Origin: Pseudoscleropodium purum
Taxonomy: Eukaryota > Streptophyta > Bryopsida > Hypnales > Brachytheciaceae
Direction of reading: 5' to 3'
Length of the DNA stretch: 64,000 nucleotides
NCBI GenBank assembly: GCA_963969395.1
Contig: OZ017804.1
Location: 2,542,001-2,606,000, forward strand
In this document: one piece after another, positions 12,601 through 24,724 of the stretch
How the letters are laid out: every line of letters starts with the position of its first letter
Numbering within the stretch: position 1 is the first letter of the stretch
The notes under the pieces: generated by a model
Told to the model about the DNA's origin: nothing
Database searches by the model: none
Seen by the model: only the letters and a program-made list of their open reading frames with translations
Program-made: the position numbers and the translations under genes

Positions 12601-12683
12601 TCATTCAATCAATTAGTGTCTAAAACTTGGGAACAATCCCATTTGGAAGAAGAGGAAACGTACCCTCTCTCACTTTCAGATCT
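9607..12683. other. Intergenic stretch, no gene
   Basis: It contains the empty hAT target TCTAAAAG at 9,696-9,703. Up to 10,817 it aligns to 62,564-64,000. The remainder is AT-rich with only short unsupported ORFs (11,095-11,310; 12,076-12,297). Confidence 0.6.
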
Positions 12684-12897
12684 GGGTGGATTGACCCCCC
12701 TCGCTCGGCCTTACTAGGGGTGCATGTGAAAAAAAAAGCCCCCTATTTTGGGCCATTCTAGGGTATATTCTTAACTTCAGTATTGTAAACTATTTTTGGG
12801 TCTCTGTTTACAAATATGAATTCAAAATTTGCAAAAAATATCATGTGTCCAGAACAGGGTTTGCCCACAGGGCCCAGCGAGGGGGGTCAATCCACCC
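12684..12897. mobile_element. Small MITE with perfect 22-bp inverted ends
   Basis: The left end 12,684-12,705 (GGGTGGATTGACCCCCC and five more bases) is the exact reverse complement of 12,876-12,897. Length 214 bp. No convincing target duplication. Its internal AAATATGAATTCAAAATTTG resembles 1,680-1,710 and 54,285-54,310, suggesting related longer elements there. Confidence 0.75.
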
Positions 12898-15459
12898 TGC
12901 CCTTCTCTTTCATATGTAGAGTTGATATCATGAAATTGGTGCTACTGTTGTGGGCTTGACGTCAAGTTTTGAGAGCTGCAATGTCAACCTCCAGTACACT
13001 GTGTGTCATTCCAACCAGTGTTCACAAAAGTGGTTAAATGTAGCAAAACTTCTATTTGAAAATCAGAAATTTGAATATTGTAGTGCTAGGATGGGAGTTT
13101 TTAGTATATTTAAGGTGTAAATATCTAAAACCCACATTCATTTCACTTGATGTGCATAGGCGGAGTCGAAATTTTCTAGTGACTAGTGTTTTTTACTTGA
13201 AGACAAAAGGAAAGCATGAATTTTCAAAAGAATATGAAAAAAAAATTTGGAAAAGTTTTGGTATTATTTTTCTATGAATTTTAAAGTGAAATCTTAATAT
13301 GTTCTAAAGTTGCATATTTGAAGCACCTTCAAAATGACTTAAGTATTTGATTTCTAAAAAGCATCCTCTAACACAAGCATACATTTTGCATTCTCATTGC
13401 ACCAGTATTGCACAAATTGTGTACATTTCAAGATCAGAGGTGGACACTTATAGTGATCATTATGTTTCTAACTAGCGTTCAAGAAGTTTTTTAAGTTACC
13501 CCAGTAATTTTCCTCCTCTTTATAAAGGGACCGGTTTTTTTCCTAGAGGCACTAGTTGCATCCTCTCCTTATCAAAATCTTCTGGTTTATTTCCTCTAGT
13601 ATCAAATTCTCACTGGTCAATTTCCTTCAACTTCAAATTTATAAAGGTTGCAATACATCCTCCATATAAAATGGAAATATTCTATTTTTCATGGCAATTA
13701 GATTCAAAACTATTGCGATTGTCATTTAAGTATGTATTGTTCTCCCATGTCTCAAATTTATCAACTCTTCATTGATCAAAGTATTTGCAACTTGATGTCA
13801 ATGAGCAAGATTTCTTGGTTGATGCAATAACTTGATTCAATATAGCTTGAATATTGATATGCAAGTTTTGCACAGATTACTTGTAAAACTTGCATATCAT
13901 TGATGTTATTTGTCACGATGCCAAAATCCAACTTTGATATCAACCCTCAAACATTGTTACTAATTGTAGTGTGGTAAGCAAGCAACTAGTAATGGTGCCA
14001 AGCAACCCTAAATACAACTAGATAACTATGACAATTCTAAGTGATAGGCACAAGTAAATATATCAATTTGTAATACCTCAAAGAATGAATGAAAATCTTC
14101 ATTTTCAAAAAATTTAGCTCCTACAAAAAACTTGACAACTTCTTCATGATTACTCCCAAAAACTATATAATATTCTTGCTCTACCACCAAGCCACCTTTA
14201 CAATAAAAAAGATTCAAATACAAGACAAAGCCTCAATCTTTGTATACATCTTGAGAGTCAATTTAAGAAGAAGTAGTGTCTGCCTTGTCCAAGAAGATAC
14301 CCACCTCTAGTAACCTGGGTATTAGCCTTGAATTCTAAATTGCAAGCGGCTAAGATCCGACAATTTCATGGAAGTGGTGGCTAAATAGCCCCCATTTATT
14401 TTTGCACACCGTAGGTTGCCAGTCCTACCAATGTTTTGTCCGGTTTTCCATCCTCCATTTTCACACTCCAACCGGTTATTTTCCCAAAGGCACTAGCTAA
14501 CAATGAACTAACTGCCAATTTATCCCGAACATTGTTTCTAACTTCAAAAATTCATCACTAATTCCATAAAATTAGAAAAGAATATGAAACAAATTGGGTT
14601 AGATTCTCATTCCATTTGTCTTATAGAGAAATTTCATTGAAAAATATTTAGGACATACAGAAGACATGTGATTTCATCTTAGAAAAGCTAAATACAAAAT
14701 TTTGCCTATAAATTGTAGAAAATGGATGATATATAGTGGAAGATATTTGAGGCTTGATTATACGGTTGTATGCTTTGTCCTTTCAAGCTTATCTCCACAA
14801 AGGTTGCAAGGTAGTCCAAAATTCCTAAATTATAATGATATTTTCTTTATATTTTGTGGCTCATTACATTGGCTTTTCTTGATAGTGTTCAAAGGGTGGA
14901 GATTAACATCACCTAAAAATTAGTACAACCACAATTTTATTATTAAAATTAGTGCAATAATATACTTCATACTTCACAAATTGAAAACAATGCAATTTTT
15001 GTAAATTAATATCACATGCACTACAAGCACTATTAACCCCTAAAAGAGCAGACATGTCTTAAATGACTTACAAATGTTTTCAAGAGCTTATTGTAGAAGC
15101 TCTAGAGAACTCTAGGGAAGGGATGAAATACACTCAAGTATCTTGAAAAAACAAGTTTTTGTCTATTCATCAACTATGTAATATGTGTCGTTATTATGTG
15201 CTTAATGATTGTTGTGCAAGGTTTAAAATGAGATCATTTTGGAATGGAAGGAAATAGAAAATTTATAGATATAAAGACACGATGTCTAGATACTTTACAT
15301 GCCATAATTCATTTTTCTCATTTGTATCCTCACAAGGGACTCTTAGATTGGGGTTAACCTTCGAAGAATGTGGAGGACAACATGAGTCCGATGGTTGACT
15401 TTCTTTGTTTGCATAGAAATAGAGAATGCACCACTTGGTTCTAAGAAATTGAACCAATT
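12898..15459. other. Intergenic stretch, no gene
   Basis: A diverged direct repeat of about 50 bp occurs at about 13,529-13,570 and 14,466-14,510 (ACCGGTTTTTTTCCTAGAGG versus ACCGGTTATTTTCCCAAAGG, both followed by CACTAG). A solitary TTAACCCCTAAAAG is at about 15,034. Short ORFs at 13,056, 14,026, 14,089 and 14,702 have no support. Confidence 0.5.
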
Positions 15460-17099
15460 TTAACTAACTTCTACAGTCTCAAGGCCTTTTTTCCATTTAA
15501 AAACTCTCAAAATTGTCATTTCTATTGTAAAGAGAAAAATATTTTAAAAATTATGTTTTTTTGCATATTTAACCCCTAAAGGTCTTTGACTATGTTTTCA
15601 CCAAAAATGCTCAAAAACTATTATTTTTAGTGCAAGTATCAAATTTTAGAGAAAAGAAACATTTTTAGACACATGTAACTGCAAGATCTCGTATTACAAT
15701 GGTTTGAGAAGATGTGGAAAAATTTTAGAAATTTCCACCATATAGATTGTAAGATATTAGCATTTGAATTGACAAATATCTTTTTTTTTGGCCTTATATA
15801 AATACAGGCAGTGGCACTTTGCAAGGTCATATTTGTATGAAAAAATCTCCAAAATGTTTGTGCTTCTTTAAATTCATTCTTTAAGGCAAATTGGCTATGT
15901 GCTTGAAAATTTTTAGATCATTTGGAATTGTACAATATATAGAAAAAGTTAATAAGTAGAAAATGATTTAAAATACTAAATTGTTAAGAATTTTATGATG
16001 AAATTAAGAAATGCCAATACCAACAATTTTAATGTTGTAATAAAAAATTTTCATTCTACAGTTTTATTTTTTTCCAAAAAATATTGAAAAATTGAGTTAA
16101 ATAAAGGACTTCAAAGTTTATTTTAGAGTGGACAATCTACAATTGCCCGCAAACTAAAAACCCTCATAACTTTCACTTCATTAATCGAAATGGAATGATT
16201 AAAAGCTTTTCACATATATATAAATCTAGAAAACCAATTTAGAATTTTCATTTTTTTTAAAAGTGAATTTTAAGAATTTTTTTGAGTTGCCCGCTATGGC
16301 ATGAAAACTACATATCACGCGATCACTTTTTAACCATGTAGTCAAAAGTTATGAAAATTGTTGGGCCTTGAAGCTACTCTTTAACCACGTGTCTTGTAAA
16401 AATTTCAAAGGAAAACAATGGAAATTTCATTCATAATGAGCTGCCCAAATTCCCAAAATCTCTAAAATGCCAAAAAAATCCAATGTTTGGGACTTTAGGG
16501 GTTAACTATAGGATCTTGTAATAGACTATTGTAAAAATATGTGGAAGAAATTTCACCATGTAAATTGCAAGATATTTGCATTTAAAGTGAAGAAGATAAA
16601 TTTTTATGCACCTCGCTCAATCAAATTTTTTGGCTTTGAATCTTCTTGGCATAAATCTTTTGCAATATTGATTTTGAATTTTGAATTTTTTTATGTTGAA
16701 GAATTGAAATGTCCATCTTAAAAATAAAATAAAATAAAACACATTTAATTTTCAGTAATTAAAAAATTGTCAAAGAGAATTAAATTGAAGATTTAAGGGA
16801 AAACTAAATCGTTAATAGCTCTAAGATGGAATTGAAACATACTAATCTCATATAGACAAAAATATAATTTATGAAATTTTTTTTTACTTACATTTATTTG
16901 GAGTAATTTTTTCTGCCTATCTAACTAAAATTTTGACTTATTGTGCCATAACTTTTGATGTTGGGCACTAGTTGAAATATAAATTATGTGCCTTCAAAGC
17001 TAATGTGTATTTCTATCTTCACAAAAGAATATTGAAAATTCATTTTAACCGTAAAATCAATCTTGTTCCTTGAGGGGACAATAGGACTTTAAAAGTCAA
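15460..17099. mobile_element. TTAA-type element, family B, degenerate host of a nested insertion
   Basis: The left end TTAACTAACTTCTACAG and right end GGACTTTAAAAGTCAA are worn versions of the family ends. The interior is split by the element at 15,569-16,505; the joined outer sequence follows other family B copies (AAGGCCTTTTTT, GCATAT..TTAACTATAGG). Confidence 0.65.
15569..16505. mobile_element. TTAA-type element, family A, 937 bp, nested
   Basis: Ends TTAACCCCTAAAGG and CTTTAGGGGTTAA. It sits inside a family B element at a TTAA that occurs once in uninterrupted relatives' equivalent position (CACATCTAACTATAGG) and twice here (GCATATTTAA ... TTAACTATAGG), which supports TTAA target-site duplication. 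Confidence 0.82.
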
Positions 17100-17314
17100 G
17101 TATCTATTCACTAAAGTGGCATCCTTTTAGGATTAACCTTTCACACTACAACAACCAAAAAAGGTCAATGGATAATTTCAAGATAACTTTAGAGTAAGGT
17201 TAAGATTGCACCTATTAGTTCAAAAAATTGAATAATTGTTTGCAAAGTACCTTTGTGATAGATCTTATCTTTAATTTCCAGGTTCAAACCAATCTGCGTA
17301 CCTTGCCACATCCT

Positions 17315-17440
17315 AGCTGGGAGGAGTCATTTGTTCATGCTGGATCATTGTCAAATGGTAATAAATTCCAATGGATGAGGGTTGAGGTACTACCACTCAA
17401 TTGAAACACTATTGCAAAGACATGAATGAATGAATGCACA
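17315..17440. repeat. Diverged direct copy of 23,485-23,610
   Basis: CTAGCTGGGAGGAGTCATTT, GCTGGATCATTGTCAAATGG and CAATGGATGAGGGTTGAG each have a counterpart in the same order at 23,485-23,570. The second copy lies in the candidate promoter/leader region, so this may be a displaced promoter fragment. Confidence 0.7.
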
Positions 17441-17883
17441 CTATTCTAGACCTGGCTGCGAAGTTGTTGTTGTTGTAGAAGTTGCTACATGTACTTGATT
17501 CGAATATGCATTAATAATTAGCGAAATTTATACTTTTTTTCATTACTCACTGGCGATTTTTGGTTTGATATGTTCTTATGAATTTTCTATTTCAATGCTA
17601 TTTTGGAAGCCAAATGAGTGACACACTTCAAAAATTGTAAGTATTAAAAAGCAATTTAACTAGAAAATTGGAAGCAAAAAATACAAATTCACAATATAAA
17701 TGTAGAGATTGATAGTAACATCTTTAAAATTGAGAAGGCAATTTCAACATTAATGGCACATAATAAACAAGACATACAAACTAACTAAAACATCTAATGT
17801 GACAAAAATCCTAAAGTTAATCAATATAACCAAAACCCAACAACTATTATTGTGAAACTCATAAGCATCATATATTAAACCAT

Positions 17884-18209
17884 TTAACCTCTAAAGGGTG
17901 GGTGGTATTTTTAAGCCCAAAATTGCTTCAAAGTACTCAAACCCAAAGCAAGGAAAAAATCTTCATCTATATTTATTCATTAACAAAACTTACCAATTGT
18001 AGGATCCATTAGTTAACTTGTTAGAGTACATCCTCCTAAAATTAAAAAATCAAAAAACTTACCAATTGCAAAATCAAGTTGCTTGAATTTCAAAAAGAAG
18101 TATTTTCAATTCTACTGAAATGATTAGATATCATTTTCAAACCTTTTACACAAAAATGTGTAGATCCTACACTTATTACTCTTTATAATAGGTTGAAGAA
18201 ATAAGTTGA

Positions 18210-18253
<44 letters not shown>

Positions 18254-18842
18254 ATTTTTTTTTCATGCTTGAAAAAAAATCATAAGTAGAAAGAAGTAGT
18301 AGAGTATGATTTAAAATACTAAATTGTTAAGAATTTAGATATGGAATTGTAAAATGCCAATCCCAATGGTTGTATTGTTGTAATAAACAATCTCTACCCA
18401 ATGACTTTATTTTTGTTTCAAAAATATAAAAAATTTAGTAAAATAAAAGACTTCAAAGTTTATTTTAGGGTAGAGATTCCATAACTACATGCAAGCTAAG
18501 ACTCCTTACAGCTATCATCTCATTAACCAAATTGGAATGAGTCAAAGAGTTTTTTACATATATATAAATCTAGGAAACCAAGTTAAAATTTTTTTTTTTT
18601 TTAAAAGTGATTTTTTTTCTAAACTGCTTGAATTGCCCATCAAACATTAAAAATTACATATCATGCAATAACTTTTTAAACATGTAGTCAAAAGTTATGA
18701 AATTTGTTGCACCTTAAAGCTATCCTTGGCCACATGTTGTGTGAAAGTTTGAGCGAACAAAAAAATAAAAATTTCATTGGTAGTGAGTTGCCCAAAATTG
18801 CCATGTTACAAAAAAACTGTAGTTCAAACATTTAGAGGTTAA
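17884..18842. mobile_element. TTAA-type element, family A, 959 bp, with internal (TA)n
   Basis: Ends TTAACCTCTAAAGG and CATTTAGAGGTTAA. The interior matches 1-734 over its right half. A TA microsatellite occupies 18,210-18,251. Confidence 0.72.
18210..18251. repeat. (TA)n microsatellite, about 42 bp
   Basis: Uninterrupted TA dinucleotides inside the family A element at 17,884-18,842. Confidence 0.95.
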
Positions 18843-18995
18843 ATATCCAAACTAAACTAAAAATACAAGGTATCCATAATGGTTGCACAACAAGATATAA
18901 GATCGTGCCACTTCAAAAAGTTTGCTAAACAACATCAAAAACCTCTAGAGTCACTAAGTCTTCATTCACATTCTTTGGAACCATAATCATTGTTT

Positions 18996-19907
18996 TCAAC
19001 CCTTGAAGGACCAAGGCCTTTTTTTTTGCCAAAAAAACACTCAAAATTGCCATTTTCATAGCAAAAGGTAAAAGAAATTAAAAATTGCTTTTTTTTCACA
19101 TCAACCCATATGATTTTACACCTAACTAGTATGAAGATGTGTGGAAATTTTTTAGAAATTTTGACGGCACAGATTGCAAGATATACGCATTTAAAGTTGA
19201 AAAAACAAATTTTTTAGCACATTGTGGGACTAGATTTTTGACTTTGAATATTCTTAACTTTAATTTTTTGCACTATAGAGTTTTGAGATTTAAATCTTTA
19301 TAGTATAGAATTGATTTGATAGTCTATCCAAAAATAATTTTAAATACTTAATTTTTATTCTTTAAAAAATTGATAAGTGCAAGTAGTTACAAGATAGGAG
19401 GAAAATCTAAATTAATGATATCTCTAAAATTGAAATAAATTAACTAATTCCAATGGTGAGATTATTCCAGCAAACAAGATAAACCATGTAGAACTATTTT
19501 TTTTTAAATTATAAAAATTGCATTAAAAAATGAATCCTATAAGTTATTTTTTTAAGAAGATGCTCTAATTGCCCAAAAAACAAGATTGTCAACAACTTTC
19601 TCATTAAAAAACCCCAAATAGAATGAATCAAAGCATTGCATGTACACAAAAATATAATCTATGAAAAAAAAATTTTAATTAAGATTTTTGAACTTTTTTT
19701 GTTGCCCCCGTCCTTTTTATTGAGCTTATTTTGTCATAACTTTTGTTCCTAAGCACCAATTGAGAAAAAATTATATCCCCACAAAGCTAATAAAGTTTTC
19801 TATCTTTAAGAAAAAGTTTCAAAGAATCAAGAAAAAATTTCAGCCCATATATACTTGCTTAAAATCCCATTTGTCCCCTAAAGAGACACTGCTCCTTTCG
19901 GGGTTAA
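18996..19907. mobile_element. TTAA-type element, family B
   Basis: The left end TCAACCCTTGAAGGACCAAG has lost its TTAA by mutation; the right end is CTCCTTTCGGGGTTAA. The interior is closely related to 7,967-8,915. Confidence 0.75.
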
Positions 19908-20264
19908 TCACCCAAGCAACCAACATTTTGCTCAACAAAGTTGCCAAATGTCGCATTGGAGTTGGGAGTGGAGCTTGTAATTGGAACCTTTTTAGTTCGT
20001 TGCAAATACTTCTTACATTTCTTGATCGAGCGTCTATGAAGGCATCAAGCTTTGGCTTTTACAGATTGACCTGGCCGATTCAACATGTGCACCTTGTTGT
20101 TTGTTTGTTTGTTTCTGAGTCCTGACTGTATATGAGAGTTTGGATGTCATTATATCAATCTTATTATACAGTCCATAGTGATGGAAGTTGTCTGGTTTTG
20201 ACTCAAGTATTAACCCCTACAAGACCAACATGCAATTTTTGGCAATATAGAAATTTTGGGTAAG

Positions 20265-21428
20265 CTGATGCAAATGACATAACATTCTAGAGCAGTCAGT
20301 TTGACTACCTTCCTCTGAATGGAATGGTGTGGAATATACCACACTATTTCATCCGAGGGATGGAATGATGTGAAATATTCCACACTCACAATAAAGCTCA
20401 ATTACTGTCAGAGGAATGCAGTACGATGACCTAGGTGTCTCGGGGCACCTACACATTATATTCAGTATCAGAATATGTAATTTCAAATAAAACTCTTAGC
20501 AAATAATCCAATAGCATTCAACTCTTCAAGATAAATGATGTCAAGATGTTAATTACCTCACTATGATGTGAAAGATATTCATGGTTTGGTAATGTTTGAG
20601 AAGTGACAAATCTTTTTTATATAGATATATTGTGGTAGGAGGTAAAACAAACAATGTGGGATTTGTTTTGAAAATTAGTAGGAACTTCAATTGCTCATAG
20701 TTTTTTGAAAGTAAGAATTGTGTTAAAACTAAAATTTCAGACCTCATTTAGGCATAGTATAATAAAAAAATATTTTAAAACTTTGAGCTAAGAAAAGTGA
20801 GTAAATCAAGTTAAGTTTCATCTCCAAAAATCCGTTTGAGATTTCAAGCCTTTAATAAAAATATATGGACAAATTTGGTTATTAGAGACTTAAAATCTCA
20901 AATAGATTTTTGGAGATGAAACTTAACTTGGTTTACCAACTTTTCTTAGCTCAAAGTTTTTGAAAAAAATTATTCTACTATGACTCAATGAGGTTTGAAA
21001 TTCTAGTTTTTAACACAATTCTTACTTTTGACTTTTCCATAAGTGATTGAGAAACTATAAATTTTAACTTACATATCCCACATAGGTTGTTCTAGCTCTT
21101 CTTACACCATATGTACACAAAGAGCTTCTTTTATCTAATAAAATTTAAGCTAAATTATTGAAAGAAAATGGTTATAAATTTCATTGGTGTAAATACTCAA
21201 TGGAACCATTGTATTTTTGGCAAACCATCTATACATACAATTATTTGTTGTTTGTATATTTGGTCTCAAAATTAGTGAAAAAAATGCAGCACACGATAAA
21301 TATATTGCAACCATCTTGGTACTGAAGCTTACATTAATAGCATATGGATGAAGTTTGTGGATGAAGACTCCGGAGAAGAAAAGGTAGGCTTTTGGACTGC
21401 TTTGGAATGTTATGGAGGATTTGCATAT
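20265..21428. repeat. Third copy of the 5.98-7.6 kb repeat unit
   Basis: CATTCTAGAGCAG through the foldback and into GAAGTTTGTGGATGAAGAC matches 5,985-7,330 and 58,620-59,710, with about 220 bp missing near 21,385 relative to them. It contains the foldback at 20,627-21,112 and a coding-like fragment at about 21,300-21,390. Confidence 0.7.
20627..21112. mobile_element. Foldback (long inverted repeat) element
   Basis: Two imperfect arms of over 200 bp face each other: TGTGGGATTTGTTTTG near 20,656 pairs with ATATCCCACATAGG near 21,075, and GTTTGAGATTTCAAGCC near 20,833 pairs with the 20,890-20,915 segment. Homologous to 6,252-7,062 and 58,888-59,437. Transcribed as one RNA it would form a long hairpin. 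Confidence 0.75.
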
Positions 21429-21539
21429 TTTAGGCTGAAATATTGATAGAAGGTGGGGACAAGGAATATTTTTCATATGCACTAAATTTCATGACATTTG
21501 GAAATAGGAGTCAAAAGTTATGGCCTATATGTTACTTTA

Positions 21540-21655
21540 TTTATAGATATCCCTATCCCTATCCACATCAACATCCACATCTATATCTATATACATACAT
21601 ACATAAATATATCTGTGTATGTGTGTATGTATATGTATATCTATATAATTTAATT
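21540..21655. repeat. Simple repeat tract (TATCCC, CACATC, TATG/TACA)
   Basis: Successive short tandem words: TATCCCTATCCCTATCC, CATCAACATCCACATC, ATACATACATACAT and GTATGTATATGTATATC. Inside the composite element. Confidence 0.85.
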
Positions 21656-22080
21656 TATTTTTTGCATGGGTGTGTGGGTGCACAAGTAGTTATGGATTCT
21701 CTATTCTAAAATAAACTTTGAAGTCCTTTATTTTACTCAATTTTCAATATTCATAGAAAAAAATAACATCGTAGGATGGAGATTGTTTATTACAACATTA
21801 GAACCATTGGACTGTCATTTTTCAATTCCATAATTAAATTCTTAACAATTTTGTATTTTGAATCATTTTCTACTACTATCTACTTACTATTTTTCCTATA
21901 TGTTGTACAATTTCAAATAATCTGAAATTTTTCAAGCATCTAGCCAACTTGCCTTGACGAATGAATCCAAATAAGCACCACCATTTTGGACCTTTTTTCC
22001 TAAAAGAGTGAGCTTGTGAAGTGTAGTTGCCTTGCTTTTTGCAAGGCCTAAAAAATGATTTTAGTGAGTTTGAATGCTTA

Positions 22081-22613
22081 GGGTTACTTTACATCTAGAG
22101 GCCAGGCTAATTTACTGTACCAAAGACCAAGAATCCTCACTTTTGATTGGACAAAATGTTGAAATTGGTTCCAACCCCTTTGCACCTAGAGGCTAGGCCA
22201 ATTTGGTGCAATGAATTTTTTATTCTAAAAGGACATGATCTAACACAACCCAAGTTTGTTGAATTGGATGCATTTAAAATTCTTGGCCTAGGGGCCAATG
22301 TCAGATTTCAATTAAAAAAACTATTTTTTTAAATATTATTTTTTTCAAAAAATTAGATCTGTTGGATTTGGAGCAATTGGCTTCTAGGTATAAAGTCGCC
22401 TTGAAAATTTCAACCCTCCTCTCTCTCCCTTCTAGTTTTTTTCAAATTGGCCCGACTTTTTGACCTTAAGGCCTTTACACTTGGGAGAATTAACTCCCAT
22501 TATAATCTAATTGTAATGAGTAGTTGAGGCCAGCCTCTAATCCAAAAGGGTTTGAAATTTGATGCAATCGACCTCAAGAAAAATTGGCCTGACCTCTAGG
22601 TATAAAGCGGCTC
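22081..22613. mobile_element. Tourist-like MITE, 533 bp
   Basis: Inverted ends GGGTTACTTTACATCTAGAG and (reverse complement) GAGCCGCTTTATACCTAGAG, followed by CCAGGCTAATTT / TCAGGCCAATTT, flanked by TTA (22,078-22,080 and 22,614-22,616). The surrounding family A element is uninterrupted in relatives (GAATGCTTGTATCTTGC). TTA duplication with GGG-type ends suggests PIF/Harbinger. Confidence 0.68.
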
Positions 22614-22802
22614 TTATATCTTGCAATCTACGTAGTGAAAATGTCTGAAATTTTTACCACATGTTCTCAAGTCAATAAAGTACAAGATCCTACAATTATA
22701 TGTGTCAAAAAAGTGTTTTTTTTTCAAAAATTGATACCTATACTAAAAATGGAATTTTTTGAGCGTTTTTGGTGAAAACATAGGCATGGAGCTTCCCCCC
22801 GG

Positions 22803-23099
22803 CAATGTAGTCATCAAAATGCTTTGATTATTGAACCAATTTGTGCATTGTTTGTTTTCATAGTGAACAATCAAGTCATCTATTGGACATTTATGTCATT
22901 AGTGACATTTAAAGATTACCATAACTTATTACTCATTTTGTTAATTAGACATACTAATAAAAAACACCCACATCCAAATGCTTAACTTTTAAACGATGTT
23001 GGCCTAAAAACGTCCAATGGATGACTTGACTATTCATTGTGAAAACAAAAAGAATGCACCAATTGGTCCAATAATTAGAACATTTTGATGACTATATTG
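22803..23099. mobile_element. Foldback element, about 300 bp with about 87-bp arms
   Basis: The left arm 22,803-22,888 (CAATGTAGTCATCAAAATG to CTATTGGAC) is the imperfect reverse complement of 23,012-23,099. The spacer is about 120 bp. Inserted near the right end of the family A element. Confidence 0.75.
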
Positions 23100-23319
23100 G
23101 TCATGGGATTTGCATCCCTCAAGGGTTAACCTATAAATGACACAGTGGACGTTTTTTAGTTGATGAATGACATAGAATCTCTCTATGTAGGATAGAAGTA
23201 CAACTATGTATCCTCCGAATTTTATATGAAGTGGGAAGGTTTTTGACATTAGTTTGACTTCCAATGATTATTTTTACATTTTTTTAAGCCAACAATTCAC
23301 ATGGTACCAAAAATAAATG

Positions 23320-24050
23320 ATTTCCACGGTGAGCAACTCGTCCTCTGAGGGCGGAGCCACTCTCCGTCCACAAAAAGTCACCGACTGTGCTGTGGTTTCT
23401 GCCAATCAGGACTCAAGCAGCTCTTAAATATCAAGATTCCACATATCTTCAAACGACTATGGAGTTGAGGTTCATTCTAATTCTAGCTGGGAGGAATCAT
23501 TGGCTTTCTTGCTGGATCATCGTCAGATGGGAATCAATGCCAATGGATGAGAGCTGAGTTACCACCAACTGAAACAAGTCTGCGGCAACGGAAGGAACGA
23601 ACGTAACAGTTCCCCTGGGCAGGCAGGCCTGCTTGTCCTTCAATCCAGTATTCTCTTGGAAGCATCTCATCGTGCAGAAAGCGACAAGCCCTACTTATCA
23701 CACGGCATTGGTCTACAAGAGCATTTCCCAGTTTTCTATTATATTTTCCATTTCTATATTGTGAAGTGGACACACAGCAGGACGGAATTATGGCAACTTT
23801 ACTTTACATCCTACCTTGCAACAGTGTTTTCGTGAGGACTCGGTCCTCTGGTCGACTGGCGTTTTTCTTACGCAAGGGTTCTCTTCTCCGTCCAGTCTTT
23901 GGACCCCAACCAGGAGCTGTGCGAGGCTTGTGAGGAAGTGGAAGTTGGTCGAGGTGACGAGCTTTTGTTGCGAGATCAGAGACAGTATTCTGAGCGCCGT
24001 CGGGTGAGGGTGAAACTTGTGCCTCTTGAAGAAATTTTCTGTCGCATGAG
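23320..24050 (+). promoter_or_regulatory. Candidate promoter and 5' leader exon of the receptor gene
   Basis: This stretch is clearly less AT-rich than its surroundings. It contains a CCAAT-type sequence (GCCAATCAGG, about 23,400), TATA-like sequences (CTATTATATTTTCC, about 23,735; CTTAAATATC, about 23,425) and ends at a strong donor-like site, GCATGAG|GTGAGTGCC, at 24,051. Short ORFs on both strands (for example 23,534-23,773 and 23,804-24,076 on minus) look like by-products of higher GC. If this is the leader, a 5.8-kb intron separates it from the coding exon. It could instead be the end of an unrelated transcription unit. Confidence 0.4.
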
Positions 24051-24724
24051 GTGAGTGCCTTGCGTTTCCTACCCACTTTTCATCACTCAGCGTCCTTGAA
24101 ATTATTGTTGTGCGTGTTCCTTTTTCGTGTCAGGTGTGGAAACACCTTACTGAAACGAAATCGAAAGTGTTGTTGCTGGTGAGCGGAGTGAGTACTGTTG
24201 TTAGGCTAGGTCAATTTCTTGGTGGCAAAGGAAGGAAGAGTCCAGCGCACCAAAGATTTCGTTGCTCCTGATACCGACAATTTCGATGAGATGGGTTGGT
24301 ATTCCAGTACCTTTGGCACCTTCCAGACCCTGGGTCTATGAAACTTGAGTCCGTGTCTCTCCTAGATTTCAGACCTTCGTGTATGTCTGTGTCACCGTTT
24401 TTGGAGCCGGATTCAGGCCATTTTCACGAAAAGGACTATCGTTTGCAAAAGTTAATTACAGTAAGCACGTCTATCTTTGATGATTGAGAAGCGTTTCAAT
24501 TTTTCGGTGGTGTCCATCGTTTTTGAGTCGTGTGTCGCAGTTGTCTACTATTACACGATTTGAGGTGGCGAATTGTGGAGTCTTTTCCTCTGGACTGCAC
24601 TGCACGTAGAGGAAGCGTGATCGATGAAGTTCTGGAGGCCCCAGCTTCATGTTCAGTAACTCAGAGAGGATAATAGTGATCGAATGTGTGATTGAGTGCA
24701 CTTAATCAGTGAGTGCCATTTTAT

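Larger units (their letters stand above)
20210..23129. mobile_element. Composite: family A TTAA element interrupted by three insertions
   Basis: It starts TTAACCCCTACAAGACC at 20,210 and probably ends AAGGGTTAA near 23,129. Family A sequence is present at 20,210-20,264, about 21,429-22,080 and 22,614-22,800. The gaps are filled by a repeat shared with 5.98-7.6 kb, a Tourist-like MITE (22,081-22,613) and a foldback element (22,803-23,099). The assignment of the final right end is tentative. Confidence 0.55.

Noticed and set aside
13529..14510. Possible LTR pair around 0.94 kb of sequence
   Set aside because: Only about 50 bp match at each side, identity is modest, and there is no primer-binding site, polypurine tract or retroelement protein between them.
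19760..20125. 121-residue plus ORF
   Set aside because: The first half lies in the right end of a family B TTAA element and the second half in unrelated flanking DNA, so the frame is accidental.
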